Assembly (NCBI RefSeq): GCF_027853915.1
Contig: NZ_JAQGLA010000071.1
Span: 1 to 42,867 of the forward strand
Source of the DNA: Saccharopolyspora oryzae
GTDB lineage: Bacteria > Actinomycetota > Actinomycetes > Mycobacteriales > Pseudonocardiaceae
DNA length: 42,867 nt
Direction of reading: 5' to 3'
Shown here: positions 14,862-21,950 of the stretch, in pieces
Numbering within the stretch: the stretch's first letter is position 1
Layout: each line of letters opens with the position of its first letter
The notes under the pieces: model-generated
Told to the model about the DNA's origin: nothing
Seen by the model: only the letters and a program-made list of their open reading frames with translations
Database searches by the model: none
Position numbers and translations under genes: made by a program

Positions 14862-15515
14862 GTGAACGACGTCGATGTGGTGCTGCCCTGCCTCGACGAG
14901 GCCCGGGCACTGCCCGGTGTGCTCGCTGCGATGCCGCTCGGGTTCCGCCCGATCGTGGTGGACAACGGTTCTTCGGACGGGTCGGCCGAGGTTGCCGAGG
15001 AGCACGGCGCGGTGGTGGTCCGGGAACCCCGGCGGGGTTACGGGGCGGCGGTGCAAGCGGGCTTGACGGCGGCGACTGCTGAGTTCGTCTGCTTCCTGGA
15101 CTGCGATGGCTCGTTGGACGCCGGGGAGCTGCCGACGATGGTCGCGCTGTTGCGCGCGGGACAGGCGGATCTGGTCGTCGGGCGGCGGGTTCCGGTGACC
15201 GCGGCCGCGTGGCCGTGGCATGCGAGGACGGGCAACGCGCTGATCGCGGGACTGCTGCGGCGGCGGGGGATTCCAGTGCACGACATCGCCCCGGTCCGCG
15301 CCGCGCGGCGGCTCGACCTGCTGCGCCTGGGAGTCGAGGACCGCGCCTTCGGCTACCCGCTCGAACTGCTGTGCAAGGCGGCGGAGGCGGACTGGCGGGT
15401 GCACGAGCTGGACGTGTCCTACCGGCCCCGCGCGGCCGGAACCAAGTCCAAGGTCTCCGGGTCGGTGCTCGGCACGGTCCGCGCCGTGCGCGACATGGCA
15501 GGTGTGCTCTGGTGA
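14862..15515 (+). CDS. GT2 family glycosyltransferase (dolichol-phosphate-mannose synthase-like)
   Basis: 217 residues, a bare GT-A domain with no membrane helices. NDVDVVLPCLDEARALPGVL, IVVDNGSSDGSAEVAEEHGA, the DxD metal site in FLDCDGSLDAGELP (about 81-94), and FGYPLELLCKAAEADWRVHE in the acceptor region. Such enzymes transfer a sugar from a nucleotide donor to a polyprenyl phosphate or other lipid carrier at the cytoplasmic face. GTG at 14862 (VNDVDVV). Overlaps the next gene by 4 bp (GTGA), so they are co-translated. Probably supplies the lipid-linked sugar for the GT-C protein encoded divergently. Confidence 0.92.
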   Translation: MNDVDVVLPCLDEARALPGVLAAMPLGFRPIVVDNGSSDGSAEVAEEHGAVVVREPRRGYGAAVQAGLTAATAEFVCFLDCDGSLDAGELPTMVALLRAGQADLVVGRRVPVTAAAWPWHARTGNALIAGLLRRRGIPVHDIAPVRAARRLDLLRLGVEDRAFGYPLELLCKAAEADWRVHELDVSYRPRAAGTKSKVSGSVLGTVRAVRDMAGVLW

Positions 15516-16177
15516 GCCCGACCGCGCTGCTGGTGATGGCGAAGGCCCCCGTGCCCGGGTTGGTCAAGACCAGGCTGTGCCCGCCTGCCACGCACGCCGA
15601 GGCAGCGCACATCGCCGCCGCGAGCCTGCGCGACACGATCGACGCGGTGCAGGGCACCGCACGGGCCCGACCGGTGCTCGCATTGGCCGGGGAGCTCGAT
15701 TCGGCCACCGGCGCAGTCGAGCTGCGCGACGCGCTGCGCGGGTGGACCGTTCTCGGGCAACGTGGCGACGGCTTCCCCGCGAGGTTGGCGGCCGCCCACG
15801 CCGACACCGCAGCGGCGCATCCGGGATTGCCGGTCGTGCAGATCGGGATGGACACCCCGCAGGTGACGCCGGATCTGCTTTCCGAGGCGTGCGCTGCGCT
15901 GGACGTCGCTGACGCGGCCCTCGGCATGGCCGAGGACGGTGGCTGGTGGGTGGTCGGGTTCCGCGACCCGGCCGCCGCGAGCCTGCTGGAGCTGGTGCCG
16001 ACTTCCCGTCCGGACACGGGTGCGCGCACGCTCGCGGCGTTGCGCACTGCGGGTCTGCGGGTCGCTTCGCTGCCGCAGCTGACCGATGTGGACACCATGG
16101 GAGATGCGTTGCGGGTCGCCGGTTCCGTGCCGGATTCCCGCTTCGCTTCGAGCCTGCCCGCAGGGCTCCGCCGCTGA
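15512..16177 (+). CDS. DUF2064/TIGR04282-family nucleotidyl- or glycosyl-transferase
   Basis: 221 residues. ALLVMAKAPVPGLVKTRLCP is the hallmark N-terminus of DUF2064 (TIGR04282, 'arsenosugar biosynthesis-like glycosyltransferase'), a GT-A-like fold related to CofC/MobA nucleotidyltransferases. Further matches: LGQRGDGFPARLAAAHADTA, VQIGMDTPQVTPDLLSEACA, LGMAEDGGWWVVGFRDP and DTGARTLAALRTAGLRVASL, ending in LPQLTDVDTMGDA. Exact reaction unknown. GTG at 15512 overlaps the GT2 stop. In Actinobacteria this family recurs beside GT2, SAM methyltransferase and sulfite-oxidase-like genes, as here, so a common pathway is likely. Confidence 0.88.
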   Translation: MSPTALLVMAKAPVPGLVKTRLCPPATHAEAAHIAAASLRDTIDAVQGTARARPVLALAGELDSATGAVELRDALRGWTVLGQRGDGFPARLAAAHADTAAAHPGLPVVQIGMDTPQVTPDLLSEACAALDVADAALGMAEDGGWWVVGFRDPAAASLLELVPTSRPDTGARTLAALRTAGLRVASLPQLTDVDTMGDALRVAGSVPDSRFASSLPAGLRR

Positions 16178-16193
16178 CCGGTGCGGTTCCTGC

Positions 16194-16341
16194 TCATGCG
16201 TCGGATCGGCGGAGCTCGCTCGCGAGGTGGCGCGTTGTGCCCCACGCGGCCAGGCAGAGCACGAGCAGCGCGGGCCACAGCAGCACATGAGCGGTACCGG
16301 TGAGCCATCCGGGGCCATTCGGTGGCGGGTTTCGTTCTCAT
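16194..16341 (-). pseudogene. Possible frameshifted small membrane protein
   Basis: One leftward frame gives PGWLTGTAHVLLWPALLVLC then LAAWGTTRHLASELRRSDA and stops at 16194-16196, looking like a single transmembrane helix with a positively charged tail. That frame has no good start (TGA just before ERNPPP). The only ATG with an AAGGAG upstream (16341, MRTKPATEW) is in another frame. A single-base indel around 16310-16330 would join the two. A sequencing error or a GTG start inside the helix are alternatives. Confidence 0.35.
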
Positions 16342-16444
16342 GGCAGATGGGGGTCTCCTTGCTGTTGCGTTGTGACCGGTCTCTTCGGTGTCGGCGGGTG
16401 CGATGATGTTGAGTGGCGGGTGGCGACCTCTGGAGGAGGCCGGG

Positions 16445-17248
16445 ATGAGCGATCCGGACGAGCGCGAAGTGATCGACGTGGGAGGTCCGAACGCGGCGCG
16501 GATGTACGACTACTACTTGGGCGGGTCGGCCAACTTCGAGGTGGACCGGGCTGCGGCCGAGGTGGGCCGCGCCGCGATGCCGGACGCGGAGACCTATGCG
16601 CGCGCCAACCGGGCCTTCCTCGGGCGGGCGGTGCGATACCTGTGCTCGGTGGGCATCGACCAGTTCCTCGACCTCGGTTCCGGCATTCCGACCAAGGGCA
16701 ACGTGCACGAGATCGCGCAAGGGGTGAACCCTCGGGCCCGCGTGGCTTACGTGGACATCGAGTCGGTGGCCGTGGCCCACTCGCGCCGCATGCTCGCGCA
16801 GGTCGACGGGGTGACCATCACCCGCGCCGACATCCGCCGCCCCGAGGTCGTGCTGTCCGCGCCGGGAGTTGCCGGACTGCTCGACTTCGACCGGCCGATA
16901 GCGGTGCTGGCCGTGGCGATCCTTCCGTTCGTGCCGGACGACGTGGAGGCCGCGGCCGTTCTCGCCGCGTACCGCCAGGCGTGCGCACCGGGCAGCTACC
17001 TGGCGATCTCGCACATCTCGCAGTTGGCGGCCAGCGCGGAGCAGGTGGCCGCGGCGGAGCAGGTCATGGCCCGCACGCCGACGCCGGTGAAGTGGCGGTC
17101 CGCCGATCGCATCGCCCCGTTGCTCGACGGCTACGAGATCGTCCCGCCCGGGCTGCTCCCCGTGCCGCTGTGGCGACCGGACGGTCCGGTCGAGCCCGAG
17201 CAGGTCGTCCGCGCGAACGCCTTCGGCGCCGTCGGTGTCCTGCGCTGA
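16445..17248 (+). CDS. SAM-dependent methyltransferase, DUF574/Methyltransf_19 family
   Basis: 267 residues. Signature PNAARMYDYYLGGSANFEVD (~14-33), ANRAFLGRAVRYLCSVGIDQ, and the SAM-binding FLDLGSGIPTKGNVHEIAQ (~75-93), followed by ARVAYVDIESVAVAHSR. This family is expanded almost exclusively in Actinobacteria (dozens of copies in Streptomyces), and substrates remain undefined. ATG at 16445 chosen because GGAGGAGG sits at 16432-16439. It stands alone downstream of the glycosyltransferase cluster, with its own leader. A second member lies at 21066-21875. Confidence 0.93.
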   Translation: MSDPDEREVIDVGGPNAARMYDYYLGGSANFEVDRAAAEVGRAAMPDAETYARANRAFLGRAVRYLCSVGIDQFLDLGSGIPTKGNVHEIAQGVNPRARVAYVDIESVAVAHSRRMLAQVDGVTITRADIRRPEVVLSAPGVAGLLDFDRPIAVLAVAILPFVPDDVEAAAVLAAYRQACAPGSYLAISHISQLAASAEQVAAAEQVMARTPTPVKWRSADRIAPLLDGYEIVPPGLLPVPLWRPDGPVEPEQVVRANAFGAVGVLR

Positions 17249-17556
17249 CGTGCTGCCGGTTCGGCGGCTCTTCGGTGCCGTGGGCTGCTCTTGCGCGGCA
17301 CGTGAGGGAGTCCTGAATCATGTTCGCCACCAATGCTGTTCGCGGTGAGTCCGAAGTGGACATCGGTCGGTCGGCCCGTTCCGGGTGTTGCGTGCTCGTC
17401 GTCATGCATCGATGATGGCACCGGGTCGAACGGGTTTTCGAGCGATTAATGGTCGCCCGATGGGATGATCATCGGTGGCCGGACGTTGCTCGCCCGGTGC
17501 CGCGGGCTCCGGAGGCTCCTCGGAATAGTGCTCTGACCTGCGGAGTTGTTAAATGC
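17249..17556 (+). other. 308-bp gap containing a possible 31-codon peptide gene
   Basis: At 17320-17415 an ATG frame behind GAGGGAG (17304-17310, 9-bp spacing) encodes a 31-aa peptide that starts MFATNAVRGESEVDIG and ends SGCCVLVVMHR. The acidic leader and Cys-Cys near the C-terminus look like a peptide precursor, but third-position bias is only moderate and no modifying enzyme is adjacent apart from the DUF574 methyltransferase. Low confidence; otherwise nothing recognised. Confidence 0.25.
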
Positions 17557-17928
17557 ATGGGAGACCGCTCGACACGAGGTGGTACTGACCGGGCGCAGGA
17601 GCTGCTGGCCCGGGAGCGCGCGGACGCGCTCGCCAGGGTCGAGTCGCTGCAGCGGCACCTCGCCGCGATCGGTGACATCTCGACCTGGACCGGCACCGAT
17701 GACGAGCACGACCCGGAAGGGGCGACGCTCGCCTACGAGCGCGCCCAGGTGCAGGGCCTGCTCTCCGATGCCCGGCACGAGCTGGATGCGCTCGACCGCG
17801 CCGTCGCGAAGCTGGAGAAGGGCACCTACGGAATCTGCGAGCGCTGCGGGAAGGACATCGCCCCGGAGCGGCTGGAGGCCTTGCCCGCCGCGACCACCTG
17901 CATCAGCTGCGCATCACTGCGGCACTGA
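17557..17928 (+). CDS. DksA/TraR-type C4 zinc-finger protein
   Basis: 123 residues. N-terminal coiled helix (RAQELLARERADALARVESL), then a second helix (AQVQGLLSDARHELDALDRA) and KGTYGICERCGKDIAPERLE, ATTCISC. The four zinc ligands are Cys94, Cys97, Cys115 and Cys118, the CxxC-x17-CxxC arrangement of DksA/TraR; the acidic coiled-coil tip is consistent with reaching into the RNA polymerase secondary channel. Actinobacterial versions of this size are usually described as RNAP-binding or RbpA-like regulators. ATG at 17557 chosen, with GGAG 12 bp upstream. Its end overlaps the convergent AraC gene by 15 bp. Confidence 0.88.
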   Translation: MGDRSTRGGTDRAQELLARERADALARVESLQRHLAAIGDISTWTGTDDEHDPEGATLAYERAQVQGLLSDARHELDALDRAVAKLEKGTYGICERCGKDIAPERLEALPAATTCISCASLRH

Positions 17929-18882
17929 GTCGGCGGTCCGGGCGAACGCCCGGCGGTAGTCGCGCGGTGTCACGCCGACGATGCGGCGGAAGTGGTGGCG
18001 CAGCAGGGAAGCGCTGCCGAACCCGCACTCGCGCGCGATCTGCTCGATGCCCAGCTCGGTGTCCTCCAGCAGTCGACGCGCGTGCAGGACGCGCTGCGTG
18101 GCCAGCCACTGGTTCGGCGTCGTGCCGGTTTCCGCGACGAACCGGCGGGCGAACGTGCGCGGGGACATCTGCGCCCGTGCGGCGAGGGCGGCGACGCTGT
18201 GCTCGACGTCCAGGGTTTCCTGCATCCAGGCCAGCACGGGTTCGAGGCTTTCGCCGGTGCATTCGGGTACGGGCAGATCGATGAACTGCCGCTGGCCGCC
18301 GTCGCGCTGCGGTGGCACCACCATGCGCCGGGCGATCCGCGTCGCAGCCGTCGAGCCGAGCTCGCGGCGGACCAGGTGCAGGCAGGCGTCGATGCCGGCC
18401 GCGGTCCCCGCGCTGGTCACGACGTCGCCGTCGTCGACGTAGAGCACGTCCGGGTCGAGCTCGGCGGTGGGGAAGCGGTGGCGGAACTCGGAGACGTAGA
18501 ACCAGTGCGTCGTGCAGCGGCGACCGTCGAGGAGCCCGGCCGCGCCGAGCAGGAACGCGCCGGAGCACACCGAGAGCATGGTCGCCCCGCGCACTGCGGC
18601 TGAGCGGAGCCCGTCGAGCACGTCCTGCGGGTAGTCGTCCCGGATCCGCGCGGCGGGCACCGCCACTACGTCGGCGCGGGAAAGCTCGTCGAGCCCGTGC
18701 CCGGGGACCACCTGCATCCCCACCGAGGTGCGCACCGGCTCGCCCGGTCGTTGTCCGCAGATGCGGAAGTCGATCGGCGGCACCCCGTCGGCGGTCCGGT
18801 CCAGGCCGAAGACCTCGCACAACACGCCCAGCTCGAACGGGGCGACGTCGTCGAGGACGACCGCGGCCACGCTGCGCAACAC
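17914..18882 (-). CDS. GlxA-type AraC regulator (DJ-1/PfpI domain + HTH)
   Basis: About 322 residues. N-terminal DJ-1/PfpI (GATase1-like) domain: RSVAAVVLDDVAPFELGVLC, GATMLSVCSGAFLLGAAGLL with the nucleophile-elbow Cys, HWFYVSEFRHRFP, DVVTSAGTAAGIDACLHLVR. C-terminal AraC double HTH: VAALAARAQMSPRTFARRFV and LGIEQIARECGFGSASLLRH. This architecture is the GlxA/FtrA group; the first domain usually lacks enzyme activity and senses a small molecule. Start: GTG 18882 or TTG 18879 (GGAGG lies just upstream) begins the domain exactly; ATGs at 18924 and 18954 add non-homologous sequence. Likely controls the divergent small gene at 19002. Confidence 0.9.
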   Translation of the reverse strand: MLRSVAAVVLDDVAPFELGVLCEVFGLDRTADGVPPIDFRICGQRPGEPVRTSVGMQVVPGHGLDELSRADVVAVPAARIRDDYPQDVLDGLRSAAVRGATMLSVCSGAFLLGAAGLLDGRRCTTHWFYVSEFRHRFPTAELDPDVLYVDDGDVVTSAGTAAGIDACLHLVRRELGSTAATRIARRMVVPPQRDGGQRQFIDLPVPECTGESLEPVLAWMQETLDVEHSVAALAARAQMSPRTFARRFVAETGTTPNQWLATQRVLHARRLLEDTELGIEQIARECGFGSASLLRHHFRRIVGVTPRDYRRAFARTADSVPQ

Positions 18883-19001
18883 GTCCTCCACGGTAGCTGG
18901 CAGGATTTTGACGCACAATGGCATTGCTGCCGCTTTCGGCGGGATCCGGTGCATCCCACGCTGGTGCTGAGCGAACCCCGAGCGACCAGGAATGGCACAC
19001 C

Positions 19002-19211
19002 ATGAACATGCCGCTCGACCGGCCGTTCGCCGCCGGACTGGCCGGAATCCGCCGCTACTTCGCGGTCCAGAACTGGCTGTGGTCGCGCTACTTGACCACC
19101 TTGCAGCCGTGGGAAGCGGAGACCGAGATGCGCTGGGTCCGCAATCCGCTCAACCGGCGCTGGGAGCTGCGCGGCGGTGTGCTGCCGCCGTGCGAAGCCG
19201 AATCCACTTAG
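19002..19211 (+). CDS. Conserved hypothetical small protein
   Basis: 69 residues: PLDRPFAAGLAGIRRYFAVQ, NWLWSRYLTTLQPWEAETEM, RNPLNRRWELRGGVLP. It is rich in Trp and Arg with no helix long enough to span a membrane. The third-position bias is strong and AGGA lies near 18988. It is divergent from the GlxA-type regulator with 119 bp between, so it may be its target. I do not recognise a domain. Confidence 0.6.
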   Translation: MNMPLDRPFAAGLAGIRRYFAVQNWLWSRYLTTLQPWEAETEMRWVRNPLNRRWELRGGVLPPCEAEST

Positions 19212-19349
19212 GACGCCTCCGCCCGTGCACGTCCGGCAGGGCCGCGTACGTCGGGTGCGGTACCGCGAGTGTCGCTCGCTGACGGACGACTCGGCGCCTC
19301 GCCGGGCCGATGCTGGATCCGACGTTGGAACGGGTTCGGAGGTGTCGTG

Positions 19350-19592
19350 ATGTTGACCGAGTTCATCGCCCAGTGGGGTCCAGGCATGCACGGAGGTCCG
19401 GGGTGGTTCATCGGGCCGATCTTCTTCCTGCTGTTCCTCGGCCTGATCGCCACCGTCGTCGTCCTCGCGGTGCGCCGTCGGCCGTGCCGGAAGGCCGCGG
19501 GTGAGCGGGCGCGGGAGATCCTCTCCGAGCGCTACGCCCGCGGGGAGATCAGCTCCGAGGAGTACCGGGAACGGCTCGACGGCCTGAGCTGA
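19350..19592 (+). CDS. SHOCT-domain small membrane protein
   Basis: 80 residues. One transmembrane helix (GPIFFLLFLGLIATVVVLAV, ~22-43) preceded by a Gly/His-rich loop (GPGMHGGPGWF), and a C-terminal SHOCT motif AREILSERYARGEISSEEYR, ERLDGLS. SHOCT is a short helical module at protein ends, thought to mediate oligomerisation. ATG at 19350 chosen because GGAGGTG lies at 19339-19345. Orphan gene; function unknown, often found with copper/DUF305 genes elsewhere, but here those are 4 kb away. Confidence 0.85.
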   Translation: MLTEFIAQWGPGMHGGPGWFIGPIFFLLFLGLIATVVVLAVRRRPCRKAAGERAREILSERYARGEISSEEYRERLDGLS

Positions 19593-19884
19593 TCCTGGGC
19601 GGAGTGCGGACGCGGTCGGTTGCTGCTGGTCAAGGCGCTGTTGGCAACGGCCGCGTTCTGCGCGTTCCGAAATGGTGGAGAAGAAACAACCAGTTACTCG
19701 TAGGCGCCGGTGAATTTCCAACATATCCCCGTTTGGGGGAGCGCGTTCTCCGTCGTGGCGGGTTACCGTCTGGGCAGGTGCGCACTACCCCGGATTCGTC
19801 CGGGACAACACTGGGGGGAGAGGTCGAGGACGGCGGTGCATCGCCGTCCCTCGGCCGCTCGATCGACCACGGGAGTGGTCTGCG
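19593..19884. other. 292-bp gap, no supported gene
   Basis: Lower GC in 19670-19740 (GAAACAACCAGTTACTCG, AATTTCCAACATATCCCC), probably the promoter of the gene at 19885. No sigma-factor consensus I would defend. Confidence 0.35.
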
Positions 19885-20112
19885 ATGGATCTGATCACGA
19901 GGTGCAGCGAACTCCCGCACGAGAAGTTGTGCGAGGAGATCCGGATCGCCGGACTGGCCTACAAGCACGCCTTGGACGTCGGCTCGAAAGCCGACGTGGA
20001 GATGGCCGAATCGGTGCTGAACTGGTTCCTGGACGAACTCGCCGACCGGTTGCGGGGCAGCGCCGCGCCGATGGCCCGCGACAGCCGGGAGGACGAACCG
20101 GTCCCGCAATGA
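19885..20112 (+). CDS. Hypothetical helical protein
   Basis: 75 residues, acidic and helical: MDLITRCSELPHEKLCEEIR, IAGLAYKHALDVGSKADVEM, AESVLNWFLDELADRLRG. No membrane segment or known domain. The strong third-position G/C bias supports coding; GGGAGTGG lies upstream. Possibly a regulatory or partner protein; not recognised. Confidence 0.65.
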   Translation: MDLITRCSELPHEKLCEEIRIAGLAYKHALDVGSKADVEMAESVLNWFLDELADRLRGSAAPMARDSREDEPVPQ

Positions 20113-20161
20113 CCGGTCGGGGCTCTGCGGCCCGATGCCGCACGCCCCGGACAGGTGCAGG

Positions 20162-20461
20162 TCAGTGCATGCGGGAGGCCATGCGGGACCCCGGTTCGGA
20201 GAGCCGGCCGCGGGCGGTCACCAGCGCGGTGCGGGCGTCTTCGCGGTCGCCGTGGGCGAGGTGCTCGGCTGCGGAGCGGACAGCGGTCGCCGCGTCGGCG
20301 GAGATCTCTATCTGCGGGTGCTCGTCGAGCATGCCGACTGCACGGGTCAGCTCCTGCTGCGCGCGGTCGGCCGGGTTGTTCGGAGCGGTCAGTAAGTCGA
20401 TGAAGGCTGTGTCCACCGCATCGCGCAGGGCCGCCTCGGTCGAGCTGTGCTGGGCAGTCAC
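20162..20461 (-). CDS. Hypothetical helical protein with a TTA codon
   Basis: 99 residues from GTG at 20461: VTAQHSSTEAALRDAVDTAF, QELTRAVGMLDEHPQIEISA, AVRSAAEHLAHGDREDARTA. All-helical, TPR-like spacing, no membrane segment. High G/C at third positions except for the TTA leucine codon at 20393-20395, rare in such genomes. The ATG-less start is inferred from bias; TAGACT just upstream could be a -10 box for a leaderless transcript. Convergent with the 19885 gene. Function unknown. Confidence 0.6.
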   Translation of the reverse strand: MTAQHSSTEAALRDAVDTAFIDLLTAPNNPADRAQQELTRAVGMLDEHPQIEISADAATAVRSAAEHLAHGDREDARTALVTARGRLSEPGSRMASRMH

Positions 20462-20712
20462 GAGCCGTGAGTCTAGGCGCTGACCCCGACAATCCTGGCC
20501 GAAGATCACCCGCTCGAGTGGTCCTCAGGGAGTCGATCATCACGATGAGCTGCGAGATCGGATTCCGCGTGATCGAGCCGCCGCCCGCCGCGGCCGTCGG
20601 GCCGCTCGTGGTGGGTCGGATCATGTCCACTGAGGACGTCCGGGCGGCTTCCCGGCGCGTAACCTGGCGGATGATGTTGTTCGCCAGCGAACCCGGGAAG
20701 TAGGGGAGAGCG
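20462..20712. other. 251-bp gap upstream of the GlsB-like gene
   Basis: Open plus frame (20467-20703) reads through but lacks ribosome site and domain signal; not called. Likely contains the promoter of the GlsB-like gene. Confidence 0.3.
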
Positions 20713-20982
20713 ATGTTCTGGACCATCCTCGGATGGGTCGTCTTCGGCCTGATCGCGGGCTTCATCGCCAGGGCGGTCGTGCCGGGCAAGGACGACATCG
20801 GCCTGCTGGCCACCATCGTGCTCGGCGTCGTCGGTTCCGTCGTCGGCGGGTTCCTGTGGGGCCTGCTCACGGTCGGGTTCCGCGGCTTCCAGCCGGCGGG
20901 CTGGATCGGTTCGGTGATCGGCGCGGTGATCGTGCTGGTGATCTACAACAAGGTCACCGGCCGCAAGCGCCTCCGAAGGTAG
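20713..20982 (+). CDS. GlsB/YeaQ/YmgE-family stress membrane protein
   Basis: 89 residues in three helices: ILGWVVFGLIAGFIARAVVP, GLLATIVLGVVGSVVGGFLW and WIGSVIGAVIVLVIYNKVTG, with glycines spaced along each helix as in the transglycosylase-associated (Transgly_assoc) family. Induced by envelope or general stress in several bacteria; molecular role unknown. ATG at 20713 follows AGGGGAGAG at 20702-20710. The C-terminal RKRLRR is a positive-inside anchor. Monocistronic with an excellent terminator. Confidence 0.93.
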   Translation: MFWTILGWVVFGLIAGFIARAVVPGKDDIGLLATIVLGVVGSVVGGFLWGLLTVGFRGFQPAGWIGSVIGAVIVLVIYNKVTGRKRLRR

Positions 20983-20998
20983 GCCGCTCGAAGCGAAG

Positions 20999-21035
20999 AA
21001 CCGCGGTTCCGGTCTCCACCGGAACCGCGGTTTTT
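20999..21035. terminator. Intrinsic terminator, bidirectional
   Basis: Perfect 15-bp stem AACCGCGGTTCCGGT / ACCGGAACCGCGGTT, loop CTCC, followed by T's to 21035. It lies between convergent GlsB-like and methyltransferase genes. Confidence 0.95.
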
Positions 21036-21065
21036 GCGTCGGGGCTGGTCAGCGGGAGGCGCTGA

Positions 21066-21875
21066 TCACGGCTTCCGCCCGACCCCGGCCAGCCCGGTGA
21101 GCCGCTCCGGGTGCTCGCCGACCTCGGTCGGCGCGACCGGGCGCCACTCCGGCAGGAAGACCACTCCCGGGTCCACCAGCTCCAACCCGTCGAAGAAGCG
21201 GGTCACCTCGGCCTGCGAGCGCATCGTCAAGGGTGTCGTGGTGCGCTTGCGGTAGAGGTCGGCGTGCGCCGGCGCCACGTCGGGGCGGCCCTCGTTGGAG
21301 GCGTGCGAGATCACCAGGAAGCTGCCCGGGGCCAGCGCCTCCCGGTAGCGGTTGACGACCTCGTACGGCTCGTCGGCGTCCGGCACGAAGTGCAGCACCG
21401 CGACCATCATCAGCGCGACCGGCTGGCTCAGGTCCAGCAGCTCGGCGACCTCCGGGCTGCCGAGCACCCGCTCCGGATCGCGCAGATCGGCGTCGACGAT
21501 CGCCGCCTCCGGGTTGTCGCTCAACAGCTTCTTGCTGTAGGCGACCGCGACCGGGTCGGTGTCGACGTAGACCACGCGCGAACCGGGCGCCGCCAGCTGG
21601 GCGACCTCGTGCACGTTGCCGACGGTGGGGATGCCCGAGCCCAGGTCGAGGAACTGGCGGATGCCCCGGTCGACGCAGAACTGCACCGCGCGCCGCAGGA
21701 ACGCGCGGTTGGCCTGCATCACCAGCGGCAGGTCCGGCCACATGTCGATCGCTTCCTCGGCCATCTGCCGGTCGATCGCGAAGTTGTGGTCGCCGCCCAG
21801 GTAGTAGTCGTAGACCCGCGCCGCGTTCGGCTTCTCCAGGTCGATGTGCCCGTGCTCGGGCGCCACCTCGGACAT
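21066..21875 (-). CDS. SAM-dependent methyltransferase, DUF574/Methyltransf_19 family (second copy)
   Basis: 269 residues. PNAARVYDYYLGGDHNFAID (~16-35), ANRAFLRRAVQFCVDRGIRQ, FLDLGSGIPTVGNVHEVAQ, RVVYVDTDPVAVAYSKKLL, then LMMVAVLHFVPDADEP and GSFLVISHASNEGRP. It shares all signatures of the copy at 16445 but is clearly divergent in sequence, so it is a paralogue rather than a recent duplicate. ATG at 21875 chosen because GAGGAGG precedes it (21883-21890), although an in-frame codon at 21890 exists. Substrate unknown. Confidence 0.93.
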   Translation of the reverse strand: MSEVAPEHGHIDLEKPNAARVYDYYLGGDHNFAIDRQMAEEAIDMWPDLPLVMQANRAFLRRAVQFCVDRGIRQFLDLGSGIPTVGNVHEVAQLAAPGSRVVYVDTDPVAVAYSKKLLSDNPEAAIVDADLRDPERVLGSPEVAELLDLSQPVALMMVAVLHFVPDADEPYEVVNRYREALAPGSFLVISHASNEGRPDVAPAHADLYRKRTTTPLTMRSQAEVTRFFDGLELVDPGVVFLPEWRPVAPTEVGEHPERLTGLAGVGRKP

Positions 21876-21894
21876 CCAGATCCTCCTCACGGCC

Positions 21895-21916
21895 GGGCGG
21901 CGCGTACCGGCCGCCC
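21895..21916. terminator. Short hairpin between MFS and methyltransferase genes
   Basis: GGGCGGC / GCCGCCC with an 8-base loop, 35 bp after the MFS stop (leftward) and just upstream of the methyltransferase ribosome site. Terminator of the exporter gene or a leader structure; weak. Confidence 0.4.
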
Positions 21917-21950
21917 AGCCGTGATGCTAATCGCGCCCGATATGCCCGGG

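Noticed and set aside
8963..16177. Classical antibiotic biosynthetic gene cluster
   Set aside because: No PKS, NRPS, terpene or RiPP enzymes; content fits surface glycoconjugate and redox functions instead.
20467..20703. 78-codon plus frame upstream of the GlsB-like gene
   Set aside because: No ribosome site, low coding bias, occupies a promoter-length gap.
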